Positions 1-7,248 of a stretch of DNA of 26,812 nt are shown here, piece after piece. This DNA is from UBA2040 sp002384725. Lineage in GTDB: Bacteria > Bacteroidota > Bacteroidia > Flavobacteriales_D > Crocinitomicaceae. The number at the start of each line of letters is the position of its first letter. Within the stretch, counting starts at the first letter, position 1. The notes below the pieces were generated by a model. The model made no database searches. It saw only the letters and a program-made list of their open reading frames with translations, and was not told the origin of the DNA. A program made the translations under genes and the position numbers. Where the stretch lies: NCBI GenBank assembly GCA_963926475.1, contig CAWUXE010000008.1, positions 1-26,812 of the forward strand, in the 5' to 3' direction.

Positions 1-523
1 CATACGATCCATTGGTCAATTCTTTTACATCGATAGACAATATTTCTTCCGATAAAACAACTGTTTGCACCAATCGTCCATCAGCAGAATAAAAATGAAG
101 TGTTTCACCCAAGTATGCTTCGTCTACCTCAACATTTAGTAAATCACTAGTTGGATTCGGAAACCAGCTGAAATTTAATTTATTCGTTTCGTTTTGTCCT
201 GTGAAATCCAACGTCAATGTCAACGTAATTGTACTATCACAACTAGCGGTATTTTGAATTACCTGGGTATAAGTTCCAGAGTTCGTATAAACCGTTCCGT
301 TTAAAGTGTATTGATCTAATGCATTCACTGTAAGTGACGAAGTGGTTGGTTGATTAACAGTTATCATAACAGTATCAGAATTCACACAATTGGATGAATC
401 TGCGCCAGAAACAACATATGTCGCAGTCGTTGCTGGGTTAAAAGGCGATCCATTCACTACTCCATTGTTCCAGATATAATAAACTCCACCTGTTGCTGTC
501 AAAGTAGTTGATTGACTCCTCAC
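1..523 (-). CDS. Type IX secretion cargo protein, C-terminal part (cut by left edge)
   Basis: The minus-strand frame encodes a repetitive extracellular segment with short Ig-like/gliding-motility-type modules (TTLTATGG, ATYVVSGAD). It ends in a type A sorting domain: an NFSWFPNPTSDLLNVEV segment followed by a GETLHFYSADGRLVQT segment, matching the W/FPNP...D.L.V pattern of T9SS C-terminal signals. Roughly 20 more residues are expected beyond the left edge. The frame is open only from a TAA at 553-551. The first possible start is the GTG at 523, which falls inside what looks like the middle of a module, and no signal peptide is present. A T9SS cargo must pass the Sec system first, so this is probably a 5'-truncated remnant that abuts truA head to head. 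Fold assignment is good; whether it is expressed is doubtful. Confidence 0.6.
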   Translation of the reverse strand, partial: MRSQSTTLTATGGVYYIWNNGVVNGSPFNPATTATYVVSGADSSNCVNSDTVMITVNQPTTSSLTVNALDQYTLNGTVYTNSGTYTQVIQNTASCDSTITLTLTLDFTGQNETNKLNFSWFPNPTSDLLNVEVDEAYLGETLHFYSADGRLVQTVVLSEEILSIDVKELTNGSY

Positions 524-551
524 TGTGAAAAATAAAATAAGATTTATTCCT

Positions 552-559
552 TAGTTTTG
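552..559 (+). promoter_or_regulatory. Bacteroidota -7 element (TAGTTTTG) of truA
   Basis: TAGTTTTG fits the TAnnTTTG -7 consensus of Bacteroidota housekeeping promoters. It ends four bases before the GTG start of truA, so the transcript would begin at or next to the start codon. I see no clear TTG -33 element at the usual distance. Confidence 0.45.
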
Positions 560-563
560 CTTC

Positions 564-1298
564 GTGAAACGATTATCAGTGAAAATAGCGTATCGAGGAA
601 CGAACTTTCACGGTTGGCAAAAACAGCCGAATGGAGTGACTGTCCAAAGTACAATCGAAGAATGTTTTTTTAGACTTTTGGGCCAAAAAGAATATGGAAT
701 TGTCGGATGTGGAAGAACCGATGCCGGTGTTCATGCTAGCGAGTATTTTTTTCATGTTGATGTTCCAAACGAAACGGATATTGAGATCCTTCATTACAAG
801 CTCAACCGCATGGTTGGAGACGATATCGTTATACTAGGCACTAAAGAGGTTTCGGTAGATTGGCATGCTCGATTCGGCGCTACAAAACGCACGTATCGTT
901 ATTATATTCATACAGAGAAAGATCCCTTTATTCTGGATAGAAGTGTTTTTATTCGCTCAAAAATTGACCTCGACAAAATGAATGAGGCATGTCAATACAT
1001 TTTGGGCAAACAAGATTTCACCTCTCTTTCGAAATTGCATACGGATGTGAAAACCAATATCTGTGAAGTTAATGCTGCCAAATGGGTGAAGGTTGATACG
1101 TCAAATTACTATTTCGAGATTTCTGCGGATCGTTTCCTCCGAAATATGGTGCGCGCCACAGTCGGTACACTTTTGGAAATCGGATACGGAAAAAAGGAAC
1201 CTTCTGACATGAAATTCATTTTAGACAAAATGGACAGGCAAGAAGCGAGCATGTCGGCACCTGGACAAGGGTTGTTTTTGTTTGGGGTCGAGTATTAA
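564..1298 (+). CDS. truA: tRNA pseudouridine(38-40) synthase TruA
   Basis: The 244-aa product is the usual size for TruA, which isomerises uridines 38-40 in the tRNA anticodon arm. The N-terminus has the family RGTNFHGWQKQ segment. The catalytic motif GRTDAGVHA places the nucleophile Asp at about residue 53. The C-terminal half holds the RFLRNMVR segment typical of TruA. Translation starts at GTG 564: a TAG at 552-554 closes the frame upstream and there is no ATG before the conserved start, so this is the only reasonable choice. The gene is convergent with tyrS; a 12-bp inverted repeat between them can terminate both. Confidence 0.96.
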   Translation: MKRLSVKIAYRGTNFHGWQKQPNGVTVQSTIEECFFRLLGQKEYGIVGCGRTDAGVHASEYFFHVDVPNETDIEILHYKLNRMVGDDIVILGTKEVSVDWHARFGATKRTYRYYIHTEKDPFILDRSVFIRSKIDLDKMNEACQYILGKQDFTSLSKLHTDVKTNICEVNAAKWVKVDTSNYYFEISADRFLRNMVRATVGTLLEIGYGKKEPSDMKFILDKMDRQEASMSAPGQGLFLFGVEY

Positions 1299-1320
1299 GA
1301 AATCAGAATTGTAAAATCAG

Positions 1321-1362
1321 AAGTAAGAAGTACGTTCGTAATTCATTTCTTACTTCTTACTT
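1321..1362. terminator. Inverted repeat between truA and tyrS, possible bidirectional terminator
   Basis: The arms AAGTAAGAAGTA (1321-1332) and TACTTCTTACTT (1351-1362) are perfect complements over 12 bp, with an 18-nt loop. The right arm overlaps the tyrS stop codon. There is no strong T-run, so termination would be weak. The AAGTAAGAAG wording resembles the other low-complexity spacer repeats in this window. Confidence 0.4.
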
Positions 1363-2637
1363 AACTACTAGAATGTAATTGTTCTTTTTTCCTTTTCCGA
1401 GGAGAACATATTTGTCATTGATCAAGGTTTCTTTGGTGATTGAAAAATCTCCGTTTACTTTCTCTTTGTTGACAGAGATAGAGTTCTCTTTCAAACCGCG
1501 CTTCACTTCTCCGTTTGAGGGTAAAAAATCTGTTTTTCCCACGAAAGCATCCATCAAGTTCATTCCAGCATCCACATCGGCACGACTTACTTCGGCTGTT
1601 GGCACTCCGTCAAAAATAGCGAAGAAGTCTTTTTCTGTAAGCTTGCGCAAATCATCTGCAGAAGATTTACCGAATAAGATTTGACTAGCAGCAATAGCCG
1701 TATCCAGTTTTTCTTGTCCGTGAACGCGAATCGTAATATCTTCAGCTACTGCAGTTTGCAATTTGCGCAAGTGCGGTTCTGCTTGATGTTCTGCAATTAT
1801 TTTATCGATTACTTCTTTTTCTAAGAGCGTGAAAATCTTGATATAGTTTTCAGCATCGGCATCGCTAGAATTCAACCAAAACTGGTAAAATTCGTACGGC
1901 GTAGTTCTATTTTCATCCAACCAAACGGCACCAGAAGCTGTTTTTCCAAACTTTGTTCCATCTGCTTTTTTAATCAAAGGAGTTGTCACAGCATACGCTT
2001 CATTCCCACTTTTACGACGAATTAATTCTGTTCCAGTAACGATATTTCCCCATTGATCTGAACCTCCCAATTGCACGATGCAATCTTTGTGTTTATTTAA
2101 ATAGTAAAAATCGTATCCTTGCACCAATTGGTAAGAAAATTCAGTAAATGAAAGACCCGTTTCGAGTCTCTTTTTGACAGAATCTTTCGCAATCATGTAA
2201 TTCACTGTAATGTGTTTTCCAACGTCGCGAATGAAATCCAAGAAGTTCATTTCTTTGAACCAATCGTAATTATTGACCATTTCGGCGCCCGTTTCATTCG
2301 AATTAAAATCAAGAAAACGAGAAAGTTGTTCTTTCACACATTCCACATTGTGGTTCAATGTTTCGCTTTCCAACAAATTTCTTTCGTCCGATTTCCCAGA
2401 TGGATCTCCCACCATACCCGTTGCTCCGCCAACCAATGCAAACGGTTTATGACCTGCTCTTTGAAAATGAACGAGCGTCATGATTTGCACCAAATGTCCT
2501 ACGTGTAAAGAATCGGCAGTTGGATCAAAACCGATATAACCAGACCGAACTTGCTTGTTGAGTGCATCTTCCGTTCCGGGCATGATATCGTGAATCATTC
2601 CTCTCCATTGCATTTCGGCGATAAAATTTTTGGGCAT
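1357..2637 (-). CDS. tyrS: Tyrosyl-tRNA synthetase
   Basis: A class I aminoacyl-tRNA synthetase of 426 aa that charges tRNA-Tyr. The HIGH motif appears as HVGH (about residues 45-48) after a GFDPTADSLH segment. The KMSKS motif appears as KFGKT (about 230-234), the form typical of bacterial TyrRS. The tyrosine-site segment QLVQGYDFYYL and the LGGSDQWGNI motif are present. The C-terminal ~70 residues (RGLKENSISVNKEKV) match an S4 RNA-binding domain. The ATG at 2637 lies 17 nt after a TAATTTTG promoter element, which supports this start. The D-aminoacyl-tRNA deacylase that edits D-Tyr-tRNA lies about 2.5 kb away on the other strand. Confidence 0.97.
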   Translation of the reverse strand: MPKNFIAEMQWRGMIHDIMPGTEDALNKQVRSGYIGFDPTADSLHVGHLVQIMTLVHFQRAGHKPFALVGGATGMVGDPSGKSDERNLLESETLNHNVECVKEQLSRFLDFNSNETGAEMVNNYDWFKEMNFLDFIRDVGKHITVNYMIAKDSVKKRLETGLSFTEFSYQLVQGYDFYYLNKHKDCIVQLGGSDQWGNIVTGTELIRRKSGNEAYAVTTPLIKKADGTKFGKTASGAVWLDENRTTPYEFYQFWLNSSDADAENYIKIFTLLEKEVIDKIIAEHQAEPHLRKLQTAVAEDITIRVHGQEKLDTAIAASQILFGKSSADDLRKLTEKDFFAIFDGVPTAEVSRADVDAGMNLMDAFVGKTDFLPSNGEVKRGLKENSISVNKEKVNGDFSITKETLINDKYVLLGKGKKNNYILVVK

Positions 2638-2654
2638 TTTTTAATGTTTTGATA

Positions 2655-2662
2655 CAAAATTA
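2655..2662 (-). promoter_or_regulatory. -7 element (TAATTTTG) of tyrS
   Basis: On the minus strand TAATTTTG matches TAnnTTTG and sits 17 nt before the tyrS ATG, implying a short leader of about a dozen nucleotides. No clear -33 TTG is seen. Confidence 0.45.
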
Positions 2663-2747
2663 AAAGAAAGAGGCAGATTTCCGTGTACTTGGTTCGGATT
2701 GTTTCAAGGTCACAAGAAAATTTTTAGATCTTTTAATTCAGTATTAA

Positions 2748-2790
2748 AAAAATACTGGTTAAGTTTTTTTTAAACCTTGCCAGCATTTTT
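2748..2790 (-). terminator. Possible terminator downstream of gldA and the barrel relic
   Basis: Arms AAAAATACTGG (2748-2758) and CCAGCATTTTT (2780-2790) pair with one mismatch around a 21-nt loop. On the minus strand the second arm runs into a T-tract. It would end transcripts that pass gldA and the relic. The rest of the spacer 2638-2828 shows no coding signal apart from the tyrS promoter. Confidence 0.35.
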
Positions 2791-2828
2791 GTGATTTTTT
2801 ATAAACAGAAAATAAACTTAATTGGCTT

Positions 2829-3128
2829 TTAGAATACGTAACGTAAAAATAGACTTGCGTCGATATAATCGTTATAACCTCTGTGATACAAATCGAAATA
2901 GGGCATTATATCTAGTCCAAGCTTAAAAGGAATTTCTCCAAAGGCATATTGCAATCCTAATAATCCGACAACACTATCTGCAGTATAATTTCTATCGCTA
3001 TGATACTTATCGTCCTTCCACTCGCGGTAATATCTACCGTTTTAGAAACCTACTCGAGCACCTATTCCATATTCCCAAGATAAACGATTAATAACAGAAG
3101 CATTAGTTTTTTTATATTGGAATTACAC
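2829..3128 (-). pseudogene. Remnant of an outer membrane beta-barrel protein (C-terminal ~98 codons)
   Basis: A minus-strand frame ending at TAA 2831-2829 reads as alternating hydrophobic/polar strands: SWEYGIGARVGF, then VVGLLGLQYAFGEIPFKLGL, then DASLFLRYVF. The terminal aromatic (RYVF) is typical of an outer membrane barrel. The frame is interrupted by TAA at 3044-3042 and again at 3125-3123, and no start or signal peptide is present. The relic stops about ten bases from the gldA stop codon. It is best read as the decayed 3' end of a small porin-like gene. The family cannot be named from what remains. Confidence 0.6.
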
Positions 3129-3138
3129 TCGAGTATTT

Positions 3139-4044
3139 CTACTTCTTCGTTGTCAAATCTTTGAACACTTCTTCTAATCTTTTTTCTTCCACTCGAAGTG
3201 TCAATACGAGTAATTTTTGTTCTTGGGCGAATTGCGCGATACGTTTTCTCAAATCAGCATCAGCCGAACCTTCAAACAACCAGCCATCTCCAACTTTCTC
3301 CACTTTACGAACTTGGCTGATGGCTTTCAATTTATTTTTCGGCACTTCACCTTCAAATTCAGCATAAACAGTTACCACATTTTTCTCCAATTGAAGTTCG
3401 TTTGGTTTACCGTCTGCAACAATTTCTCCTTGGTTAATGATGACCACTCGATCACAAATCGCCTCAACTTCCTGCATAATATGCGTAGAAAGCATTACCG
3501 TTTTTTCTTTACCAATTTTTCGAATCAACTCGCGAATTTCGACCAATTGATTGGGATCCAAACCAGAAGTTGGCTCATCCAAAATAAGCACTTCGGGATC
3601 GTGGATAATCGCTTGCGCCAATCCAACCCGTTGACGATACCCTTTTGAAAGAGCTCCGATTTTTTTGTTTTGTTCTATGTCCAAACCAACCGCTTTGATC
3701 ATTTCAGCAACGCGCTCTTTTACATTTTTAATTTTGTAAATATTCGCGACAAAAGTCAAATATTCCTTCACATACATGTCAGTGTACAAGGGATTGTTTT
3801 CAGGCAAATAACCAATCAGTTTTCGTGTATCCAAAGAATCAACAGTTACAGGTAAACCACACACTTTTACGTCGCCTGAAGTGGAAGGAATGAAACCCGT
3901 AATAATTTTCATTGTTGTTGATTTTCCGGCACCATTTGGACCCAAGAAACCTACAATTTCTCCTTTTTTCACTTCGAAACTTATTTCGTTTACAGCAGAT
4001 TGTTCGCCGTAGTATTTGGTCAGGTTTTTTACCTCTATTGACAT
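3139..4044 (-). CDS. gldA: ABC transporter ATP-binding protein, GldA-like (gliding motility)
   Basis: A 301-aa ATPase with Walker A GPNGAGKST (35-43), ABC signature LSKGYRQRVGL (about 132-142), Walker B VLILDEPTSGLDP (from 152) and switch His in STH (186-188). The stretch GYLPENNPLYTDMYVKEYL and the ending EEKRLEEVFKDLT are close to GldA of gliding flavobacteria as I recall it. GldA works with GldF/GldG membrane proteins, which are not in this window; in known genomes gldA is often separate. A general ABC-2 export ATPase is the alternative. Translation starts at ATG 4044. A near-consensus TATCTTCG lies at 4070-4063. Its upstream region is shared, divergently, with rsgA and is filled by TTGAC-type repeats. 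Confidence 0.85.
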   Translation of the reverse strand: MSIEVKNLTKYYGEQSAVNEISFEVKKGEIVGFLGPNGAGKSTTMKIITGFIPSTSGDVKVCGLPVTVDSLDTRKLIGYLPENNPLYTDMYVKEYLTFVANIYKIKNVKERVAEMIKAVGLDIEQNKKIGALSKGYRQRVGLAQAIIHDPEVLILDEPTSGLDPNQLVEIRELIRKIGKEKTVMLSTHIMQEVEAICDRVVIINQGEIVADGKPNELQLEKNVVTVYAEFEGEVPKNKLKAISQVRKVEKVGDGWLFEGSADADLRKRIAQFAQEQKLLVLTLRVEEKRLEEVFKDLTTKK

Positions 4045-4082
4045 GTGGGTTGTTTTGAAGGGCGAAGATAATCAAAAAGACA

Positions 4083-4173
4083 TTGACTATTACAGACATT
4101 GACGGTTGACTTTGACCATTGACTTTATAGATTTTGTAAATTGTCAATGGTCAATAGTTATAGTCAACAGTCA
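4083..4173. repeat. TTGAC/GTCAA palindromic word repeat in the gldA-rsgA spacer
   Basis: The left half consists of variants of TTGACTATTGAC and the right half of their complements. TTGACCATTGAC (4112-4123) and GTCAATGGTCAA (4143-4154) are a perfect 12-bp inverted pair with a 19-nt loop, and weaker pairs lie outside. The same words return at 5598-5700, on the other side of rsgA-dtd. Confidence 0.8.
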
Positions 4174-4180
4174 AAAACAG

Positions 4181-4188
4181 TATCTTTG
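4181..4188 (+). promoter_or_regulatory. -7 element (TATCTTTG) of rsgA-dtd
   Basis: TATCTTTG is an exact TAnnTTTG match ending six bases before ATG 4195. It sits just right of the palindromic repeat. It places the transcription start at about the start codon, and argues against the longer in-frame start at 4141, which would lie upstream of the promoter. Confidence 0.6.
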
Positions 4189-4194
4189 CCGCCA

Positions 4195-5145
4195 ATGATT
4201 ACCAAAGGAAAAGTTTTAAAATCGACCGGAAAATGGTACAACGTCCTCGAGCAGGACGGCGAAATGATCGTTTGTAGACTTCGGGGTAAGATTCGCATGT
4301 CTGGTTTGAAAACGACAAATCCTGTAGCAGTCGGAGACGAAGTGATACTTTCTCCCGAGCGAGATGATGAAAATCGTGGGGTAATTTTAGATGTGGAACC
4401 AAGACGAAATTACATTGTTCGGAAATCGACAAACCTGAGCAAGCAAATGCAGATTTTGGCGGCGAACGTCAATCGAGCGTATTTGATGGTTACGATTCAT
4501 TCGCCGAATACTCATTTGGCCTTCATCGACCGTTTTTTGGTTTCGGCCGAATCATTTCGAATTCCTTGTAGTTTATTATTCAATAAAATCGATCAATACA
4601 ACGAAAAAGATTTGGTGAAAATTGATGAAATCATCAAGAAATACGAAGTAATCGGATATCCGTGTCACAAAATTTCAACGTTTGATGAAGCCTCCGTCAA
4701 TTTTCTGAAAGCTGAAATAAAAGGCAAACAAGTGATGATTGGTGGACACTCTGGCGTAGGGAAAAGCTCCTTGATTAATGCAATCGATACGGAATTATCT
4801 GCACGAATTGGAGAGATTTCCAAAGCACATGCCCAGGGTCAACACACAACGACTTTTGCCGAAATGTTTCCTTTAACCTCAGGCGGATTTATCGTAGATA
4901 CACCTGGAATACGAGCTTTTGGAATTATAGATTTAGAAAAGGAACACATTGGACATTATTTTCCAGAAATGCGCGAGCGAATGGAAAATTGTAAGTTCAA
5001 TAATTGTCAGCACATTAACGAACCAAAATGCGCGGTGAAAGAAGCGGTTGAAAAAGGCGAAATTGCCGAAAGTCGCTATGAAAGTTATTGGGTTATGTTG
5101 CACGAAGATGCGAGCGAAAATTACAGGAAAAACATTTACGGATGA
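4195..5145 (+). CDS. rsgA: Ribosome small subunit-dependent GTPase RsgA
   Basis: A circularly permuted GTPase (316 aa) that assists late 30S subunit maturation. The order is an N-terminal OB-fold RNA-binding domain, then G4 NKID (about residue 130), G1 GGHSGVGKSS (about 183) and G3 DTPG (about 235), and finally a zinc-binding region with C-x4-C-x-H-x5-C spacing (CKFNNCQHINEPKC). This G4-G1-G3 order is diagnostic. I start at MITKG because a frame extended back to 4141 runs through repeat sequence and across the promoter element. Its stop TGA overlaps the ATG of dtd by four bases (ATGA), so the two are probably co-translated. Confidence 0.95.
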   Translation: MITKGKVLKSTGKWYNVLEQDGEMIVCRLRGKIRMSGLKTTNPVAVGDEVILSPERDDENRGVILDVEPRRNYIVRKSTNLSKQMQILAANVNRAYLMVTIHSPNTHLAFIDRFLVSAESFRIPCSLLFNKIDQYNEKDLVKIDEIIKKYEVIGYPCHKISTFDEASVNFLKAEIKGKQVMIGGHSGVGKSSLINAIDTELSARIGEISKAHAQGQHTTTFAEMFPLTSGGFIVDTPGIRAFGIIDLEKEHIGHYFPEMRERMENCKFNNCQHINEPKCAVKEAVEKGEIAESRYESYWVMLHEDASENYRKNIYG

Positions 5146-5594
5146 GAGCTGTAATTCAAAGAGTTTGGGAAGCTTCGGTTGAAATAAATGGGGAAATAAA
5201 AGGCAAAATAGATTCTGGCCTTTTGATTTTCCTAGGAATTGAAACGGAGGATAGTGATGATGATATCGATTGGTTGCTTTCAAAAATATTGCAGATGCGA
5301 ATTTTCTCTGATGTCGATGGAAAAATGAACGAAAGTCTCTTGGATCAAAATGGAGAATTGTTGGTGATTAGTCAATTTACTTTGCATGCATCAACAAAGA
5401 AAGGAAACCGACCGAGTTTTATTAAAGCCGCTCGACCTGAAATGGCGATTCCATTGTACGAAGAGCTTTTGAAAAAGTCAGAAGTTCAGATTCCAGGAAA
5501 AGTACAAAGTGGGATCTTTGGGGCAGATATGAAAGTTAGATTGTTAAATGATGGACCGGTGACAATTAGTTTAGATTCGAAAAATAAAGAATGA
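5142..5594 (+). CDS. dtd: D-aminoacyl-tRNA deacylase
   Basis: A 150-aa protein that hydrolyses D-amino acids mis-attached to tRNA. It starts MRAVIQRVWEASV, as the family does. The active-site SQFTL is at 77-81 with the catalytic Thr, and the cross-dimer Gly-cis-Pro motif GPVT is at 138-141. The NRPSF segment is also typical. The ATG at 5142 overlaps the rsgA stop as ATGA. An in-frame start further upstream would only add residues that belong to rsgA in another frame. tyrS, whose product can make D-Tyr-tRNA, lies about 2.5 kb away. Confidence 0.95.
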   Translation: MRAVIQRVWEASVEINGEIKGKIDSGLLIFLGIETEDSDDDIDWLLSKILQMRIFSDVDGKMNESLLDQNGELLVISQFTLHASTKKGNRPSFIKAARPEMAIPLYEELLKKSEVQIPGKVQSGIFGADMKVRLLNDGPVTISLDSKNKE

Positions 5595-5597
5595 TAA

Positions 5598-5700
5598 TTG
5601 ACTATTGACCTTAACCATTGACAGATGGAAATTGTAAAAGGTCACCAGTCAACGTCAATAGTCAATAGTCAATAGTCAATAGTCAATAGTCAATAGTCAA
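5598..5700. repeat. TTGACTATTGAC / (GTCAATA)6 palindromic and tandem repeat
   Basis: The left part holds TTGACTATTGAC (5598-5609) and CATTGAC. The right part is a perfect tandem array of the heptamer GTCAATA, six full copies at 5654-5695 plus GTCAA to 5700. The left words are complementary to the array, so alternative hairpins can form. The array ends three bases before the ATG of the MazG gene. Confidence 0.9.
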
Positions 5701-5703
5701 ATA

Positions 5704-6030
5704 ATGGAAATAAAAGAAGCGCAAAATATTGTAGACAAGTGGATCAAGGATGTCGGTGTTCGTTATTTCAACGAGTTGACCAATATGGCGATGTTAACAG
5801 AGGAAGTTGGCGAGGTCGCACGAATTATTGCTAGACGATATGGTGAACAGAGCGAAAAAGAATCGGATAAAAACAAAGACCTAGGCGATGAAATGGCGGA
5901 TGTGCTTTTCGTACTCATCTGTTTGGCTAACCAGACAGGAGTAGATTTGGAAGATGCTTTGAATAAGAACTTGGAGAAGAAAACGAATCGCGATGCGGAT
6001 CGACATAAGAATAATGAAAAATTGAAGTAG
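5704..6030 (+). CDS. MazG-type nucleotide pyrophosphohydrolase
   Basis: A short (108 aa) all-alpha NTP pyrophosphohydrolase of the single-domain MazG kind. Such enzymes cleave (often non-canonical) nucleoside triphosphates to monophosphate and pyrophosphate. The metal-binding pattern is visible: LTEEVGEVAR (EEVGE at 33-37), then after an insertion GDEMADVLF (E63, D66). The substrate cannot be predicted. The ATG at 5704 is placed immediately after a heptanucleotide tandem repeat, leaving no room for a normal leader except the repeat itself. The gene probably belongs to the rsgA-dtd transcript, 109 nt downstream. Confidence 0.9.
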   Translation: MEIKEAQNIVDKWIKDVGVRYFNELTNMAMLTEEVGEVARIIARRYGEQSEKESDKNKDLGDEMADVLFVLICLANQTGVDLEDALNKNLEKKTNRDADRHKNNEKLK

Positions 6031-6113
6031 GTTTTTGGATGTAGGATGGAAGGACTGTGCGTAGTAAGTCAGTCCTGAGTCTTTTAGTCTTGAATCCAAT
6101 CAAAAATAAAAAA

Positions 6114-6722
6114 ATGGCATTTAAAAAATTACCTGAAACACTGATAGAGAATTTGACCATTGCAGGTTACGAAGATTTTCTTCCGGCGCAAGAGGAATTG
6201 TTTCGTAAAATTCGCGAAGGAAAAAACTTAATTGTGATCAACGAAGGCAACACAGGTTTTTCGACATTAATGGTCATGGCGAGCATTTTTAAAGTTCCTG
6301 AACCGCAGGAAGGTTCACCACGAGTGATCATGATTTGCGCCAATGATGACGAAGTAATCGCGCGTGCAGAAGAAATGCGTGCTTGGGCGAAGCACATGGA
6401 TTTGACCATCGATTTGGCCCACGACAAAGGTCACCAAGTGCAGCAACGGAACAATATTTTTGACGGAACGGAGATTGTTATTGGAACGGCCAATCGTATT
6501 TACAACATATATATCCAAAGTGGTTTAAACTTGAATATGTTGAAGCTTTTTATCATCGATGATGTGAATCTTTCGTTGAAAGGAAAAAACTTGGCGCATT
6601 TGGCGCGAATTGGTGATAGCTTGCCGAAATGTCAGGTTGTTATTGGCGCAAAAGAATACGACAAAAAGTTAGAAATGCTTCGTGAACATATGCAGAAAGC
6701 TTTTGTAAAAGTGAAGATGTAA
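6114..6722 (+). CDS. Single-domain DEAD-box-like protein lacking catalytic motifs
   Basis: A 202-aa protein with the layout of the first RecA domain of a DEAD-box RNA helicase and nothing of the second. A Q-motif-like start (GYEDFLPAQEELFRKI, 18-33) is recognisable, but each motif is altered. The P-loop position reads NEGNTGFST (43-51) with no GK[ST] lysine. TPGR is TANR (125-128), DEAD is IIDDVN (147-152), and SAT is GAK (178-180). The parallel loss in an otherwise uninterrupted, well-formed ORF suggests a kept pseudoenzyme, perhaps an RNA- or protein-binding module, rather than a decaying gene. The start MAFKKLPE at 6114 is chosen because the in-frame extension to 6057 reads through spacer sequence. 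Function unknown. Confidence 0.7.
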   Translation: MAFKKLPETLIENLTIAGYEDFLPAQEELFRKIREGKNLIVINEGNTGFSTLMVMASIFKVPEPQEGSPRVIMICANDDEVIARAEEMRAWAKHMDLTIDLAHDKGHQVQQRNNIFDGTEIVIGTANRIYNIYIQSGLNLNMLKLFIIDDVNLSLKGKNLAHLARIGDSLPKCQVVIGAKEYDKKLEMLREHMQKAFVKVKM

Positions 6723-6801
6723 GTTTTTTGAGTGGAAAGTTCTTAAGTGGAGATTCAGAGTGGATTGCACCCGAATTATTTTGGACCATTCTCAAACAAC
6801 A

Positions 6802-7236
6802 CTACTCCAATTTATTCAGTTTTTCAGCTACAATTTTATCAATAGGAAACGTCATGTCTTCAGAACTCAAATCGCTAAATTTCCGCCAAACTAATTTTTC
6901 TCCCTCCGTTTTATGCTCATAATCGAGTGAAACAGTTTCTAAAATTTCTGGTTTCGGGAAACTTACTTTGTAATAAAAACTAATCAATTGTTGGTCCGAA
7001 TTAAAAGCGGAAACTTGAACAAAGTCATTGACGTAAAATAATTCTCCAACCTCCACTTCAATTCCACATTCTTCTTGAAATTCTCGTTTGAGGCAATCGA
7101 CCAATCCTTCGCCGAATTCCAACCCGCCGCCCGGGAATTTAATCATGGGTTTTTCGAAGCGTAATTCACTAGAAAGTAAAACCTCATTGTTTTTGTTGAT
7201 GAGAATGCCGTATACGCGAAGATTGAACTTGTTCAT
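6802..7236 (-). CDS. Nudix hydrolase
   Basis: A 144-aa protein with a complete Nudix box over residues 36-58: G-x5-E-x7-R-E-x-x-E-E-x-G, seen as GGGLEFGE, then REFQEECGI. Nudix enzymes hydrolyse nucleoside diphosphates linked to another group, such as oxidised dNTPs, ADP-ribose or capped RNA; the substrate is not readable here. The start is MNKFNLRVYG at 7236; an upstream in-frame ATG at 7260 lies in the CACGAATT repeat and is unlikely to be used. It is convergent with the helicase-like gene and sits among two MazG-type proteins. Confidence 0.9.
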   Translation of the reverse strand: MNKFNLRVYGILINKNNEVLLSSELRFEKPMIKFPGGGLEFGEGLVDCLKREFQEECGIEVEVGELFYVNDFVQVSAFNSDQQLISFYYKVSFPKPEILETVSLDYEHKTEGEKLVWRKFSDLSSEDMTFPIDKIVAEKLNKLE

Positions 7237-7248
7237 TGTATTGTCTGC

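Noticed and set aside
3139..4044. Missing permease next to the ABC ATPase as a sign of gene loss
   Set aside because: GldA is normally encoded apart from gldF/gldG, so its solitary position is ordinary.
4141..4194. Longer start for rsgA at 4141
   Set aside because: The added codons are TTGAC-type repeat sequence and lie upstream of the TATCTTTG promoter element.
5654..5700. Short regular repeat that might be read as a CRISPR array
   Set aside because: The heptamers are contiguous with no spacers, and no cas genes are nearby; it is a simple tandem repeat.
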